Origin: Halobaculum magnesiiphilum
Lineage (GTDB): Archaea; Halobacteriota; Halobacteria; Halobacteriales; Haloferacaceae
DNA length: 64,000 nt
Direction of reading: 5' to 3'
Assembly (NCBI RefSeq): GCF_019823105.1
Contig: NZ_CP081958.1
Coordinates: forward strand, 2,852,001 to 2,916,000
In this document: in pieces, positions 1 to 8,985 of the stretch
Layout of the letters: each line of letters starts with the position of its first letter
Numbering within the stretch: the stretch's first letter is position 1
Notes under the pieces: model-generated
Database searches by the model: none
What the model saw: only the letters and a program-made list of their open reading frames with translations
Told to the model about the DNA's origin: nothing
Made by a program: the position numbers and the translations under genes

Positions 1-2650
1 AGAGGCTCCCGAGGCTCATCGCGGCCGTCGAGAAGCGCTCGGCGATGTCGCCGACGGCCTCGACCTCCTCGACCGGGATCGACTCGCGGTCGTTGTCGAT
101 GTCCAGCAGGTTCCGGAGTTCAGCGGGCTCGTCGGGGTCGTTCACCTGGGCGGCGAACTCGTTCCACGCCTCGCGGTCGCCCTCGCGGACGGCGGTGTGG
201 AGCGCGTTCACCGAGTGGGGGTTCCAGCCGTGTTTGATTCCAGACGACCGGTTCTCGTACTCCCCTTGCGTCTCCAGTTCGGGGTCCTTGCCGAAGCCGA
301 CCTCGTAGCGCTCGCGGAGGTCCGACTCGATCTCCGGGAGGCCGATCCCCTCGGTCCGGATCTCGGTGCCCTCGAAGTACTCGCGCACCAGGTCGGAGTC
401 GAGGCCGACCGCCTCGAAGATCTGCGCGCCCTGGTAGGACTCGGCCGTCGAGATGCCCATCTTCGCCATCGTCTTCAGCAGGCCCATCTCCAAGGCGTCG
501 CGGTAGGCCGACAGCGACTCCTCCTCGTCGGCGCCGTCGGGGCCCGCGACGATGTCGCGGACGGTGTCGTACGCGAGGTACGGACACACCGCGCCGGCAC
601 CGTAGCCGACGAGACACGCCACGTGGTGGACCTCGCGCGGGTCGCCCGACTCGACGACCAGGCCGGCGCGGGCGCGCAGCCCCTCGCGCACGAGGTGGTG
701 GTGGACCGCGCCGGTCGCCAGCAGGCTCGGCACGTGCATCCGATCGGGGCCCATGTCGCGGTCCGAGAGGACGACCACGTCGGCGCCGTCGCGGACCGCG
801 TCGGCGGCGGCCGCGCGCAGGTCCTCGACGGCCGTCCGGAGGTCGTCCTCGGGGTCGAACGTCATATCGAGCGTCACCGACGTGAGATCGCCGTCGGTCG
901 CCGTCTCCAAGTCCCGCAGCGTCTCGGTTTCCTCCTCGGTCAGGACCGGCGAGTCGTTGACGACCTGCCGGGCGTGTTCCGGGGTCTCGCCCAGGAGGTT
1001 GCGCTGGGGGCCGAGCCGCGTTTCGAGGGAGGTGACCAGCTCCTCGCGGATGTAGTCGATCGGCGGGTTCGACACCTGCGCGAACAGCTGCTTGAAGTAG
1101 GTAAACAGCGGGCGGTCGAACTCCGAGAGGACCGAGAGGGGCGTGTCGTCGCCCATCGAGCCGACCGGATCCTTCCCCTGCTCGGCCATCGGGCCGATGA
1201 GGTGGTTCAGTTGGTCGGTGGTGTAGCCGAAGGCCGCCTGTTTGCTCCGGAGGTTGTCGTCCGGGCCCGTCCCGGGCGACGGGTCCGCGTCGGCGGTGAC
1301 CTCGGCGAGGTCGCGCTGCTCGGCGTCGACCCACTCGCCGTACTTCTCGTCGGTGAGGTCGGCGAACACCTCCTCGTCGTCGAGGACGCGGCCCTCGCTG
1401 CGGTCGGCGACGAACGTCTCGCCCGGGCGGAGGCGGCCGCGCTCGCGGACCTCGCTGGGGTCGTGTTCGAGCGCGCCGACCTCGCTACCCATCACGAGGC
1501 GGTTGTCGGTCGTCACGTCGTAACGGCACGGTCGGAGCCCGTTGCGGTCGAGCACGCCCGCGACGCGGTCGCCGTCGAAGCCGATGACCAGCGCGGGGCC
1601 GTCCCACGGTTCGACCAGCGAGGCGTGGTAGTCGTAGAAGTCCCGACGGGCCTCGCTCATCGCGTCGTCCTTGCGGTAGGCCTCCGGGATCATCATCCGC
1701 AGCGCGTGCGGGAGGTCGCGGCCGCCGTGGAGGAGCAGATCGAGCGTCTCGTCGACGGAGGCGGTGTCCGACTGGTTGGGGTCCGAGATGATCGGTCGAA
1801 CGGCGTCGAGCTCCTCGTCGGTGAAGCCGCCGTCGGCGAGGTCCGACTGCCGGGCGCGCATCCAGTTGACGTTCCCCTGAATGGTGTTGAACTCGCCGTT
1901 GTGGACGATGTTGCGGTACGGGTGTGCGAGGTGCCACGCGCCGAGCGTGTTCGTCGAGAAGCGCGCGTGCACCAGCGCGACCCCCGACGTGAGCCGGTCG
2001 TCGCGCAGGTCGGGGTAGTAGGCGTCGATCTGGTCGGCCTTCAACAGCCCCTTGTAGACGACGCGTCGGCGGTCGAGCGAGCAGACGTAGAAGCGCTCGC
2101 CGGCGAGGTCCTCCGCGGCCGACTCGAGGTCGCGGCGGGCGACGTACAGCCGTCGGTCGAACGTCTCATCGTCGAGGTCGGCGTCGTCGTCGGGCGCGAC
2201 GAACGCCTGCCACACGTCCGGCTCCGAGTCGAGCGCCGTCTGGCCCAGATCGGCGCCGGCGGCGTCCGTCGGCACGTCGCGCCACGCGAGTACGTCCAGG
2301 TCGTACTCCGCGAGCGTCGACTCGAACAGCGCCGCCAGGTCCTCGCGAGCGTCGTCGTCGGTCGGCATGAACACCGACCCCACCGCGTACGTCTCGGGGA
2401 GGTCGCCGACGACGGCCTCGAAGAACTCGTCGGGCCGTTCGACCATGATGCCGGCGCCGTCGCCGGTGTTCTGTTCCGCGCCCGTCGTGCCCCGGTGTTC
2501 CAGGTTCTCCAGCAGGTCGAGTGCGTCCGATACTACTTCGTGTGATCGCCCGCCGTCGAGGTCGACGACGGCCCCCACACCACAGTTCGAGCGCTCGTCA
2601 CTGGGGTCCGCCAGGCCCCCGACGCGCGCCGACGCGTCCGGCTCAGTCAT
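1..2650 (-). CDS. gltB: Glutamate synthase large subunit, N-terminal part (cut by window edge)
   Basis: Makes glutamate from glutamine and 2-oxoglutarate in the cytoplasm. About 883 codons are visible. The N-terminal class-II glutaminase domain starts after a short leader; the likely catalytic cysteine is Cys23 in SNCGVGAVVDL. Further on are the conserved HARFSTNTLGAWHLAHPYR and HNGEFNTIQGN segments, then the central domain with SNPPIDYIREE. The visible part ends at RFSTAAMSLGSL, where the FMN/2-oxoglutarate domain begins in GltB proteins, so the gene continues beyond position 1. There is no sign of damage. The ATG at 2650 was chosen because a TATA-like box lies about 26 nt upstream and no longer in-frame start is needed. 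Confidence 0.93.
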   Translation of the reverse strand, partial: MTEPDASARVGGLADPSDERSNCGVGAVVDLDGGRSHEVVSDALDLLENLEHRGTTGAEQNTGDGAGIMVERPDEFFEAVVGDLPETYAVGSVFMPTDDDAREDLAALFESTLAEYDLDVLAWRDVPTDAAGADLGQTALDSEPDVWQAFVAPDDDADLDDETFDRRLYVARRDLESAAEDLAGERFYVCSLDRRRVVYKGLLKADQIDAYYPDLRDDRLTSGVALVHARFSTNTLGAWHLAHPYRNIVHNGEFNTIQGNVNWMRARQSDLADGGFTDEELDAVRPIISDPNQSDTASVDETLDLLLHGGRDLPHALRMMIPEAYRKDDAMSEARRDFYDYHASLVEPWDGPALVIGFDGDRVAGVLDRNGLRPCRYDVTTDNRLVMGSEVGALEHDPSEVRERGRLRPGETFVADRSEGRVLDDEEVFADLTDEKYGEWVDAEQRDLAEVTADADPSPGTGPDDNLRSKQAAFGYTTDQLNHLIGPMAEQGKDPVGSMGDDTPLSVLSEFDRPLFTYFKQLFAQVSNPPIDYIREELVTSLETRLGPQRNLLGETPEHARQVVNDSPVLTEEETETLRDLETATDGDLTSVTLDMTFDPEDDLRTAVEDLRAAAADAVRDGADVVVLSDRDMGPDRMHVPSLLATGAVHHHLVREGLRARAGLVVESGDPREVHHVACLVGYGAGAVCPYLAYDTVRDIVAGPDGADEEESLSAYRDALEMGLLKTMAKMGISTAESYQGAQIFEAVGLDSDLVREYFEGTEIRTEGIGLPEIESDLRERYEVGFGKDPELETQGEYENRSSGIKHGWNPHSVNALHTAVREGDREAWNEFAAQVNDPDEPAELRNLLDIDNDRESIPVEEVEAVGDIAERFSTAAMSLGSL

Positions 2651-2673
2651 GGATGCCGGTTCTCGCGTCCCGG

Positions 2674-2679
2674 GTAAAG
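2674..2679 (-). promoter_or_regulatory. TATA-like box of gltB
   Basis: CTTTAC on the minus strand, centred about 26 nt upstream of the gltB ATG. This is the spacing expected for a leaderless haloarchaeal transcript. Confidence 0.45.
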
Positions 2680-2789
2680 GGTTGACCCTAAACGGCTAAG
2701 GGTGTGTTATTGGCATATTAGGATGATATAGGGTGACAGTATCCTCTCGGACGACCGTGAACGATCCGATCGCGGGACGGCACGCTGTG

Positions 2790-2803
2790 ACTCGAATTCG
2801 AGT
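2790..2803. repeat. 14-bp perfect palindrome
   Basis: ACTCGAATTCGAGT lies between proS and gltB, upstream of gltB on the minus strand. It could be an operator or could arise by chance; it is about 140 bp from the gltB start. Confidence 0.4.
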
Positions 2804-2856
2804 TGTCGTTCGGAGAACTGGTGGTCGGGCCGGTCGCGACGACTCGGGCGGACGGG

Positions 2857-2892
2857 CAGTGCGACTCCGGCAGTCAGTGCGACTCCGGCGGT
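2857..2892. repeat. 18-bp tandem repeat at the 3' end of proS
   Basis: Two adjacent 18-bp units (CAGTGCGACTCCGGCAGT and CAGTGCGACTCCGGCGGT) are followed by a partial third copy that runs into the last codons of proS. This looks like a local duplication of the gene end. Confidence 0.7.
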
Positions 2893-4391
2893 CAGTACGA
2901 CTTCGCGAAGTACGCCGTTCGCGTCGCGTCGTCGTCACAGACCGCGCAGGTGTCGTCGTGGTCGGTGCCGTGGCGGTCGTCGTCCTCCTCGAAGGGGACC
3001 ATCACGATCTCGGCGGCGATCTGGTCTTTGATCTCGCCCTCGCAGTCCTCGTCGCCGCACCAGGGCGCCTTCACGTAGCCGCCGTGCTGGCCGATGGTGC
3101 CGAGGATCTCGTCGCGCGAGTCGGCCTCGCGCACCTCGCCCTCCAGGTTCTCCTCGGCGGCGGCGTACAGCTTCGCGTACACCTCGTCGAGGTGATCGCG
3201 AGTCGTCTCCGCGATCCCCTCGCGGTCGACGGTCGACTGCTCGCCGTCGGGGCGATGGACGACCGTGACCTCGTCGTCCTCGACCTCGTAGGGGCCGATC
3301 TCGAAGCGAACGGGGATCCCGTTGAGCTCGTGTTCGTTGAACTTGAAGCCGGGGTTGCGCGTGTCGCGGTCGTCGAGCTCGACGCGGATCCCCGCCACCT
3401 CCAGCTCGTCGGCGACGCCCTCGGCGTACTCGAGCACCTCGTCTTTCGTCTCCTCCTGCCAGATGGGCACGATCGCGACCTGGGTGGGCGCGACGGTGGG
3501 GGGAAGGACGAGCCCCTGGTCGTCGGAGTGGGTCATGATCAGCGCGCCCAGCGCGCGCCAGGACAGCCCCCACGAGGTCGTGTGCGCGTGGCGCTCGGCC
3601 TCGTCCTCGTCGGAGTAGGTGATGTCGAACGCCTCCGCGAAGCTCGTCCCGAGGTAGTGGGAGGTGCCGCCCTGCACGGACTTGCCGTCGGGCATGAGCG
3701 CCTCGACGGTCGTCGTCGTGTCCGCGCCGGGGAACTTGTCGTGGTCGGGCTTCTGTCCGCGGAGGACGGGGATCGCGAGGAAGTCCTCGTACACCGACTC
3801 GTACTGGTCGAGGCGCGTCATCGTCTCGCCCCAGGCGCCGTCGCGGTCGGCGTGTGCGGTGTGGCCCTCCTGCCAGAGGAACTCCTTCGTGCGGAAGAAC
3901 GGCTTCGTCTCCGTCGCCTCCCAGCGAACGACCGAGCACCACTGGTTCACGCGGAGGGGGAGGTCGCGGTGGCTTCGCACCCACTGGCTGATGTAGGGCG
4001 TGATGATCGACTCGGAGGTGGGCCGGACGGCGAGCCGTTCCTCCAGCTCGTCGTGGCCGCCGTGGGTCACCCACGCGACCTCGGGGTCGAAGCCCTCGAC
4101 GATGTCCTTCTCGGCTTCCAGGTACGACTCGGGGATGAACAGCGGGAAGTAGGCGTTCTGCACCCCGGTGTCCTTGAACTTCGCGTCGAGAAAGCCCTGC
4201 AGGCGCTCCCACAGCGCGTACCCGCGGGGGCGGGTGATGATGAACCCGGACATCCCCTCGGGCGCGTAGTTCGCGAGGCCGGCCTTCTTGACGACCTCGG
4301 CGTACCACTCGCCGGTCTCGTACTCCTTCGACTTCGTGATCCCCAACTCCTGGTCGTCGTCGCCGGAGTCGGCGGATTCGTGTTCGCTCAT
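2892..4391 (-). CDS. proS: Prolyl-tRNA synthetase, archaeal/eukaryal type
   Basis: Charges tRNA-Pro with proline. The 499-residue protein has the class II catalytic core (FIITRPRGYALWERLQ; the motif-2 region FRTKEFLWQEGHTAHA; SVQGGTSHYLGTSFAEAF; TSWGLSWRALGALIMTHSDD). Its C-terminal domain has paired cysteines (CGDEDC and CAVC) and ends in tyrosine (YFAKSY), as in the archaeal/eukaryal-type enzymes. The bacterial-type editing insertion is absent. The N-terminus begins with an acidic stretch typical of halophiles. The ATG at 4391 has a TATA box about 26 nt upstream, which suggests a monocistronic leaderless gene. Confidence 0.96.
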   Translation of the reverse strand: MSEHESADSGDDDQELGITKSKEYETGEWYAEVVKKAGLANYAPEGMSGFIITRPRGYALWERLQGFLDAKFKDTGVQNAYFPLFIPESYLEAEKDIVEGFDPEVAWVTHGGHDELEERLAVRPTSESIITPYISQWVRSHRDLPLRVNQWCSVVRWEATETKPFFRTKEFLWQEGHTAHADRDGAWGETMTRLDQYESVYEDFLAIPVLRGQKPDHDKFPGADTTTTVEALMPDGKSVQGGTSHYLGTSFAEAFDITYSDEDEAERHAHTTSWGLSWRALGALIMTHSDDQGLVLPPTVAPTQVAIVPIWQEETKDEVLEYAEGVADELEVAGIRVELDDRDTRNPGFKFNEHELNGIPVRFEIGPYEVEDDEVTVVHRPDGEQSTVDREGIAETTRDHLDEVYAKLYAAAEENLEGEVREADSRDEILGTIGQHGGYVKAPWCGDEDCEGEIKDQIAAEIVMVPFEEDDDRHGTDHDDTCAVCDDDATRTAYFAKSY

Positions 4392-4413
4392 ACTCGTGGA
4401 TATCGGACTGCCG

Positions 4414-4421
4414 TCTTAAAC
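4414..4421 (-). promoter_or_regulatory. TATA box of proS
   Basis: GTTTAAGA on the minus strand, centred about 26 nt upstream of the proS ATG, which fits a leaderless mRNA. Confidence 0.55.
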
Positions 4422-4616
4422 TCGGTGCGATCGGTCCGCCGGCGGGTGCGGTGGGGAGAAGGATGGATGCGTGGCTACGCGCCACGCGGCGGAACCGGGA
4501 GGCGAACGCGCCGCTCGCGGCGACGGCGGACCGCTGTCGAGGCGCGGCGAGCGGCGCTCATGCCCGAATCGACCGTCGCCGCGGACAAGAACGTTCCCTC
4601 GCCGTGTGTGCCGCTG

Positions 4617-5138
4617 TCACGGACGGCCGAACGCGACCGCGTCGACGCCGGTCTTCACGTCGACGTGTCGCGGTTCCCCCGCGTGATAGACGAAGGTTCC
4701 CCGGAACCGGTCGCCGTCGAGCACCGCCGGGAGCCACTCGCGGTCGGTCGCCCACATCTCCCCCGTCGGGAGGTCGTCGACGGGCGCCCACACCGGAACC
4801 GCCTCCTCGCTCTCGGTCGGCGTGCCGTCGTACGCGGTCGCGCGGAACACGTGGACGACGGCCGACCAGTCGTCGGCCCAGTAGGCGAACGCGCCCGCAC
4901 GGTCCGGGTCGCTGACGCGGATGCCGAGCTCCTCGCGCACCTCGCGGACGACGCACTCGCGGGGCGTCTCTTCGCCCTCCAGCTTGCCGCCCGGGCCGAC
5001 CAGCTTCCCGGCGCCGACGCCGCGCTGCTTGCGGATCAGGAGCGTCCGGTCGCCGTCGACGATGTGGCACAGCGTCGCCTCGGGAAGGGCCTCGCGGGCG
5101 GCCGCCGGCGTCAGCGCCGCGGGTGTCGCGCCCCTCAC
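4617..5138 (-). CDS. NUDIX hydrolase, MutT/MTH1-like
   Basis: Probable nucleoside-diphosphate hydrolase, perhaps cleaning oxidised nucleotides. This 173-residue protein carries a perfect NUDIX box (G-x5-E-x7-REVREELGI) after LIRKQRGVGAGKLVGPGGKL, a context that resembles MTH1-type 8-oxo-dGTPases. The reading frame extends further upstream, but the GTG at 5138 is preferred because it overlaps the TGA stop of the upstream gene (GTGA), a usual sign of translational coupling. Substrate is inferred only from family resemblance. Confidence 0.85.
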   Translation of the reverse strand: MRGATPAALTPAAAREALPEATLCHIVDGDRTLLIRKQRGVGAGKLVGPGGKLEGEETPRECVVREVREELGIRVSDPDRAGAFAYWADDWSAVVHVFRATAYDGTPTESEEAVPVWAPVDDLPTGEMWATDREWLPAVLDGDRFRGTFVYHAGEPRHVDVKTGVDAVAFGRP

Positions 5139-5686
5139 GGCTCCCCTCCGTTCGGTCCGGCCGAGTCCCCCGGGTCGCCCGGTCCGCTCCCCCCCGTCCC
5201 GCGCGGGGGGACCGCGAACGGGCTGTCCCCCTCGCGCCACGACCACCCCGGAAGTCTGGTCTGAAAGCCCGCCGCAAGCGCCGCGTCAAGGTCGTCGGCG
5301 CCGGCGGCCTCGTCGGGTCCGCCCTGCGCGCGCGTGTCCGCGAAGTGGAACGTCGCCTCCGCCAGCAGCGCAAGGGGCTGGCCGCCGGCGATGGTCGACG
5401 CCAGCCGGCGCCCGAGCAGTTCGTCGACGACGAACCCCGGGTAGTCGCCCTCCACGTCGAGGTCACGCAGGAGGCCGGCGAGGGCGGCGACGTTGACCGC
5501 GCGGTCGCCGTCGGCGAACACGCGGTCGACCTCTCGCCGGTACCGCCCGTCGGCGACGGGGTCGACCTCCGTGTCGAACAACTCGCCCAGCGCAGCTCGG
5601 GTGTCGTTGAGCAGGGGAACGACCGTCGGGGCGCGCTCGCGGAGGCGGTCTCGCTCGGCGGCGACGGAGTCGGGCGTGAGTCGCAT
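5135..5686 (-). CDS. Conserved hypothetical protein upstream of NUDIX gene
   Basis: A 183-residue soluble acidic protein of unknown function. It starts MRLTPDSVAAERDRL, is mostly helical by eye, and ends in a low-complexity Gly/Pro/Ser tail (PRGTGGSGPGDPGDSAGPN). No catalytic motif is recognised. Its stop overlaps the start of the NUDIX gene, so the two form an operon. The ATG at 5686 is favoured over a longer upstream reading because the residues before it do not look haloarchaeal-coding. Confidence 0.7.
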   Translation of the reverse strand: MRLTPDSVAAERDRLRERAPTVVPLLNDTRAALGELFDTEVDPVADGRYRREVDRVFADGDRAVNVAALAGLLRDLDVEGDYPGFVVDELLGRRLASTIAGGQPLALLAEATFHFADTRAQGGPDEAAGADDLDAALAAGFQTRLPGWSWREGDSPFAVPPRGTGGSGPGDPGDSAGPNGGEP

Positions 5687-5893
5687 ACGGGTCGTTCGGA
5701 CCGGCCCCGGTAGTGGTTTGCGAAGGGTTTTATAACACGCGGGGGATACGGGGAGACAAGCGGGTTTTCCGTCGCCCACGAGGGCAGCTACAACGGAGCG
5801 TCCCGTACGCATGCAGTCTTCAACTCACAGTCGACCCGAGGGCGTCGCGTCCGACAGCCGCGCCCTCCGGGACCCGCGACGATCCTCTCACAT

Positions 5894-7819
5894 ATGAGTC
5901 AAGTCGAGAAGCAGTTAGCCGACACGAAAGCACAGATCGAATCGGAGATCCCCGACGACATCTCCGTCACCGACGTGAAATACGAGGGCCCGGAGCTGGT
6001 CATCTACACGCGCCACCCGAAGGAGTTCGCCCAAAACGGCGACCTCGTTCGACGGCTCGCCTCCAAGCTCCGAAAGCGGATCACCGTCCGCCCGCACCCG
6101 GACGTGCTCTCCGAGCCGCGCGAGGCCAAAGAGAAGATCGAGGACATCATCCCCGATGACGCCGGCGTCGCCGACCTCGACTTCCACGAGGACACCGGCG
6201 AGGTCGTCATCGAGGCCGAAAAGCCCGGCATGGTCATCGGCCGCCGCGGCTCCACCCTCCGGGAGATCACCCAGGAGGTCGGGTGGACGCCCGAGGTCGT
6301 CCGCACGCCGCCCATCGAGTCCTCCACGGTCTCGAACGTCCGCAACTTCCTGAAGCAGGAGCGCGAGGAGCGCCGCGACATCCTCGAACGCGTCGGGCGC
6401 ACGATCCACCGCGAGGAGATGGCCGACGAGCAGTGGGTCCGCATCACCACCCTCGGCTGCTGCCGGGAGGTCGGCCGCGCCTCGTTCATCCTCAACACCG
6501 CCGAGACCAGGATCCTGGTAGACTGCGGCGACAAGCCCGGCGCCGAGGGCGAGGTGCCGTACCTCCAGGTTCCGGAGGCGCTCGGCGCGGGCGCGCAGAA
6601 CGTCGACGCGGTCGTGCTCACCCACGCCCACCTCGACCACTCGGCGCTCATCCCGCTGCTGTTCAAGTACGGCTACGACGGCCCGATCTACTGCACGGAG
6701 CCGACGCGCGACCTGATGGGCCTGCTCACGCTCGACTACCTCGACGTGGCGAGCAAGGAGGGCCGCACCCCGCCGTACGAGTCGGCGCAGGTGCGCGAGG
6801 CGATCAAACACACCATCCCGCTGGAGTACGGCGACGTGACCGACATCGCGCCGGACGTGAAGCTCACGTTCCACAACGCGGGCCACATCCTCGGGTCGGC
6901 CGTCTCGCACTTCCACATCGGCGACGGCCTCTACAACGTCGCCTTCTCCGGCGACATCCACTACGACGACACCCGGCTGTTCAACGGCGCGGTCAACGAC
7001 TTCCCGCGCGTGGAGACGCTCGTGATGGAGTCCACCTACGGCGGGCGCAACGACTACCAGACCGACCAGGAGGACTCCGAGCGCAAGCTGATCGAGGTGA
7101 TCAACGAGACGTACGACAACGACGGGAAGGTGTTGATCCCGGCGTTCGCGGTCGGGCGCTCCCAGGAGATCATGATGGTGCTGGAGGAGGCGATGCGCAC
7201 CGACAAGATCCCGGAGATGCCCGTCCACCTCGACGGGATGATCTGGGAGGCGACGGCGATCCACACCACCTACCCCGAGTACCTCCGCGACGACCTCCGC
7301 GACCGGATCTTCCACGAGGACGAGAACCCCTTCCTCGCCGATCAGTTCAACCACATCGACGGCGGGGAGGACGAGCGCCAGGAGGTCGCCGACGGCGGCC
7401 CCTGCATCATCCTCTCCACCTCGGGGATGATGACCGGCGGGCCGATCATGTCGTGGCTCCGCCACCTCGGCAGCGAGGAGAACTCCACGCTCACGTTCGT
7501 CGGCTATCAGGCCCAGGGGACGCTCGGCCGCCGCATCCAGAACGGCTGGGACGAGATCCCGGTGCAGGACCCCCGCGACCGCAGCCGCGAGTCGACCATC
7601 TCCCTGCGGATGGGTATCGAAGTCGTCGACGGCTTCTCCGGGCACGCGGACCGCCAAGGGCTCGAGAACTTCGTGAAGACGATGAACCCCCGCCCCGAGA
7701 AGGTGCTGTGTGTCCACGGCGACGAGCGCTCCGTGCAGGACTTCTCGTCGGCGCTGTATCACGACTACAACATGCGGACGTTCGCGCCGAAGAACCTGGA
7801 GACGTTCCGGTTCAAATGA
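5894..7819 (+). CDS. aCPSF1/FttA: KH-domain beta-CASP ribonuclease, transcription termination factor
   Basis: Archaeal homologue of the eukaryotic 3'-end endonuclease CPSF73; family members cleave nascent RNA at U-rich sites and terminate transcription. The 641-residue protein has N-terminal KH domains (second one with GMVIGRRGST near residues 111-120), then a metallo-beta-lactamase/beta-CASP nuclease with HAHLDH at 244-249, NAGHILGSA, SGDIHYDD, STYGGR, FAVGRSQEI, STSGMMTGGP and GFSGHADRQG. All expected metal-binding motifs are present, so it should be active. The ATG lies about 160 nt downstream of the nearest strong TATA-like element, which would give an unusually long leader. The gene is followed by a large hairpin. 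Confidence 0.96.
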   Translation: MSQVEKQLADTKAQIESEIPDDISVTDVKYEGPELVIYTRHPKEFAQNGDLVRRLASKLRKRITVRPHPDVLSEPREAKEKIEDIIPDDAGVADLDFHEDTGEVVIEAEKPGMVIGRRGSTLREITQEVGWTPEVVRTPPIESSTVSNVRNFLKQEREERRDILERVGRTIHREEMADEQWVRITTLGCCREVGRASFILNTAETRILVDCGDKPGAEGEVPYLQVPEALGAGAQNVDAVVLTHAHLDHSALIPLLFKYGYDGPIYCTEPTRDLMGLLTLDYLDVASKEGRTPPYESAQVREAIKHTIPLEYGDVTDIAPDVKLTFHNAGHILGSAVSHFHIGDGLYNVAFSGDIHYDDTRLFNGAVNDFPRVETLVMESTYGGRNDYQTDQEDSERKLIEVINETYDNDGKVLIPAFAVGRSQEIMMVLEEAMRTDKIPEMPVHLDGMIWEATAIHTTYPEYLRDDLRDRIFHEDENPFLADQFNHIDGGEDERQEVADGGPCIILSTSGMMTGGPIMSWLRHLGSEENSTLTFVGYQAQGTLGRRIQNGWDEIPVQDPRDRSRESTISLRMGIEVVDGFSGHADRQGLENFVKTMNPRPEKVLCVHGDERSVQDFSSALYHDYNMRTFAPKNLETFRFK

Positions 7820-7830
7820 ACCTCTTTTGA

Positions 7831-7875
7831 CCGGGGGTTTCCTCGGCCGCCTTCGGCGGCCTGCGGGAACCCCCG
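7831..7875 (+). terminator. Large inverted repeat after aCPSF1 gene
   Basis: Outer arms CCGGGGGTTTCC and GGGAACCCCCGG (one mismatch) enclose a perfect inner stem GGCCGCC/GGCGGCC with a TTC loop, 11 nt after the stop codon. Because the downstream flank holds no clear T-run, its role in termination or mRNA processing is inferred. Confidence 0.5.
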
Positions 7876-8088
7876 GCCAAAACCCGTTCATGCCAAAGCC
7901 GCTCGCTCGGCCTTCGGAGGGCTCGCTCCGCTCGCCCTCCGTGCTCTCGTTCGCTTCGCTCACGAGAACTTCGGCCTCGCTCGCGGTACAACACGGAGTG
8001 GTCCCGCACGTGGACCGGTCGTGAGACGCTCACGGTAGGTCGACCGACCATCGCCGGGACTCAAGTCATCTCCCGTCGACGAGCACGT

Positions 8089-8478
8089 ATGCGCCTCGCG
8101 CTCATCGCCCACGACGAACAGAAGGACACCCTCGTCGAGTTCGCCCGCGAGTACGTCGACACCCTCGCCGCCCACGACCTGCTCGCGACGGGGACGACCG
8201 GCAAACGGCTCAACGAGGAAACCGACCTCAGAGTCGAACGCAAGTCGTCGGGTCCCCTCGGCGGCGACATGCAGATCGGCGCCGAGGTCGCTAACGGCGA
8301 CTGCCACGGGATCGTCTTCCTCCGCGACCCGCTGACGGCGCAGCCCCACGAGCCCGACATCTCCGCGCTCCTCCGGATCTGTGACGTGCACGACGTGCCG
8401 CTCGCGACCAACCCCGCGAGCGCGGCGTACCTCGTCGAGGGGATCGAACGCGAGCCCCCGGAGTATCACGAGAGATAG
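8089..8478 (+). CDS. mgsA: Methylglyoxal synthase
   Basis: Converts dihydroxyacetone phosphate to methylglyoxal and phosphate, a bypass of lower glycolysis. At 129 residues it is slightly shorter than the E. coli enzyme (152). Family motifs are intact: the N-terminal [17 protein letters not shown] for phosphate binding, [11 protein letters not shown] with the catalytic Asp, and [11 protein letters not shown] with [10 protein letters not shown] near the end. It is followed closely by a gene for a small secreted protein and preceded by a GC-rich repeat-like gap. Confidence 0.93.
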   Translation: MRLALIAHDEQKDTLVEFAREYVDTLAAHDLLATGTTGKRLNEETDLRVERKSSGPLGGDMQIGAEVANGDCHGIVFLRDPLTAQPHEPDISALLRICDVHDVPLATNPASAAYLVEGIEREPPEYHER

Positions 8479-8507
8479 CCGGCACGGGCGACTTTTTCAC
8501 CTCGACG

Positions 8508-8969
8508 GTGGAACCGCCGTCAGTGAGCCATCGGTTTCCGGTCCGCGTCGCGTTCGCCCTCCTCGTGTCGCTGGCGGCCGTCGGGGGGCCCGCCGTCGCG
8601 CCCGCGGCGGCCGCGCCCGAGGACTGCTTCGGCGACGGCCGGGATCTGGACGTCGGGACCGAGGGGCCGACGATCGATCTGTCGATCTACACGTCGCTGT
8701 TCACGAACCTCGGCGGAAAGGGCGCGCTCGGGATGTCGGCCGTCGGCCACACAGGCGAGTACGAGGTGATCAGCCTCCGCACGGGCGTCGTCTTCGCCGG
8801 CGTCAGCGATCCCGAGGCGTTCCTCGCGGATCCGTTCTCGCGGTTCGCGATCGCCTTCGACTACACCCTCTCGTTGCCGATGCTGTCTGCGGCGCCCGGC
8901 GACTCGACCTACGAGCAGTCGGAGGCTCCCGTCGAGGGAGTCCCCGAAGCCGAGTGCTCGGTGGAGTAG
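8508..8969 (+). CDS. Hypothetical secreted protein
   Basis: A protein of up to 153 residues with a Sec-type signal peptide (basic start, hydrophobic VAFALLVSLAAVGG, then AVAPAAAAPED as a likely cleavage region). The mature part has two cysteines (EDCFGDG and AECSVE) that could form a disulfide. No known domain is recognised. The start is uncertain: the GTG at 8508 gives the longest form, and a GTG at 8523 would also leave the signal peptide intact. It lies 29 nt after mgsA and converges on the endonuclease III gene. Confidence 0.65.
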   Translation: MEPPSVSHRFPVRVAFALLVSLAAVGGPAVAPAAAAPEDCFGDGRDLDVGTEGPTIDLSIYTSLFTNLGGKGALGMSAVGHTGEYEVISLRTGVVFAGVSDPEAFLADPFSRFAIAFDYTLSLPMLSAAPGDSTYEQSEAPVEGVPEAECSVE

Positions 8970-8985
8970 TCAGTCCGTCGTCGGA

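Noticed and set aside
197-2545. 782-residue plus-strand ORF opposite gltB
   Set aside because: High-GC shadow frame: Arg/Val/Glu-rich, no domain, and the minus strand encodes a clear GltB.
1-2650. Truncated or pseudogene gltB
   Set aside because: The frame is open to the window edge and stops at the expected domain border; truncation is only by the window.
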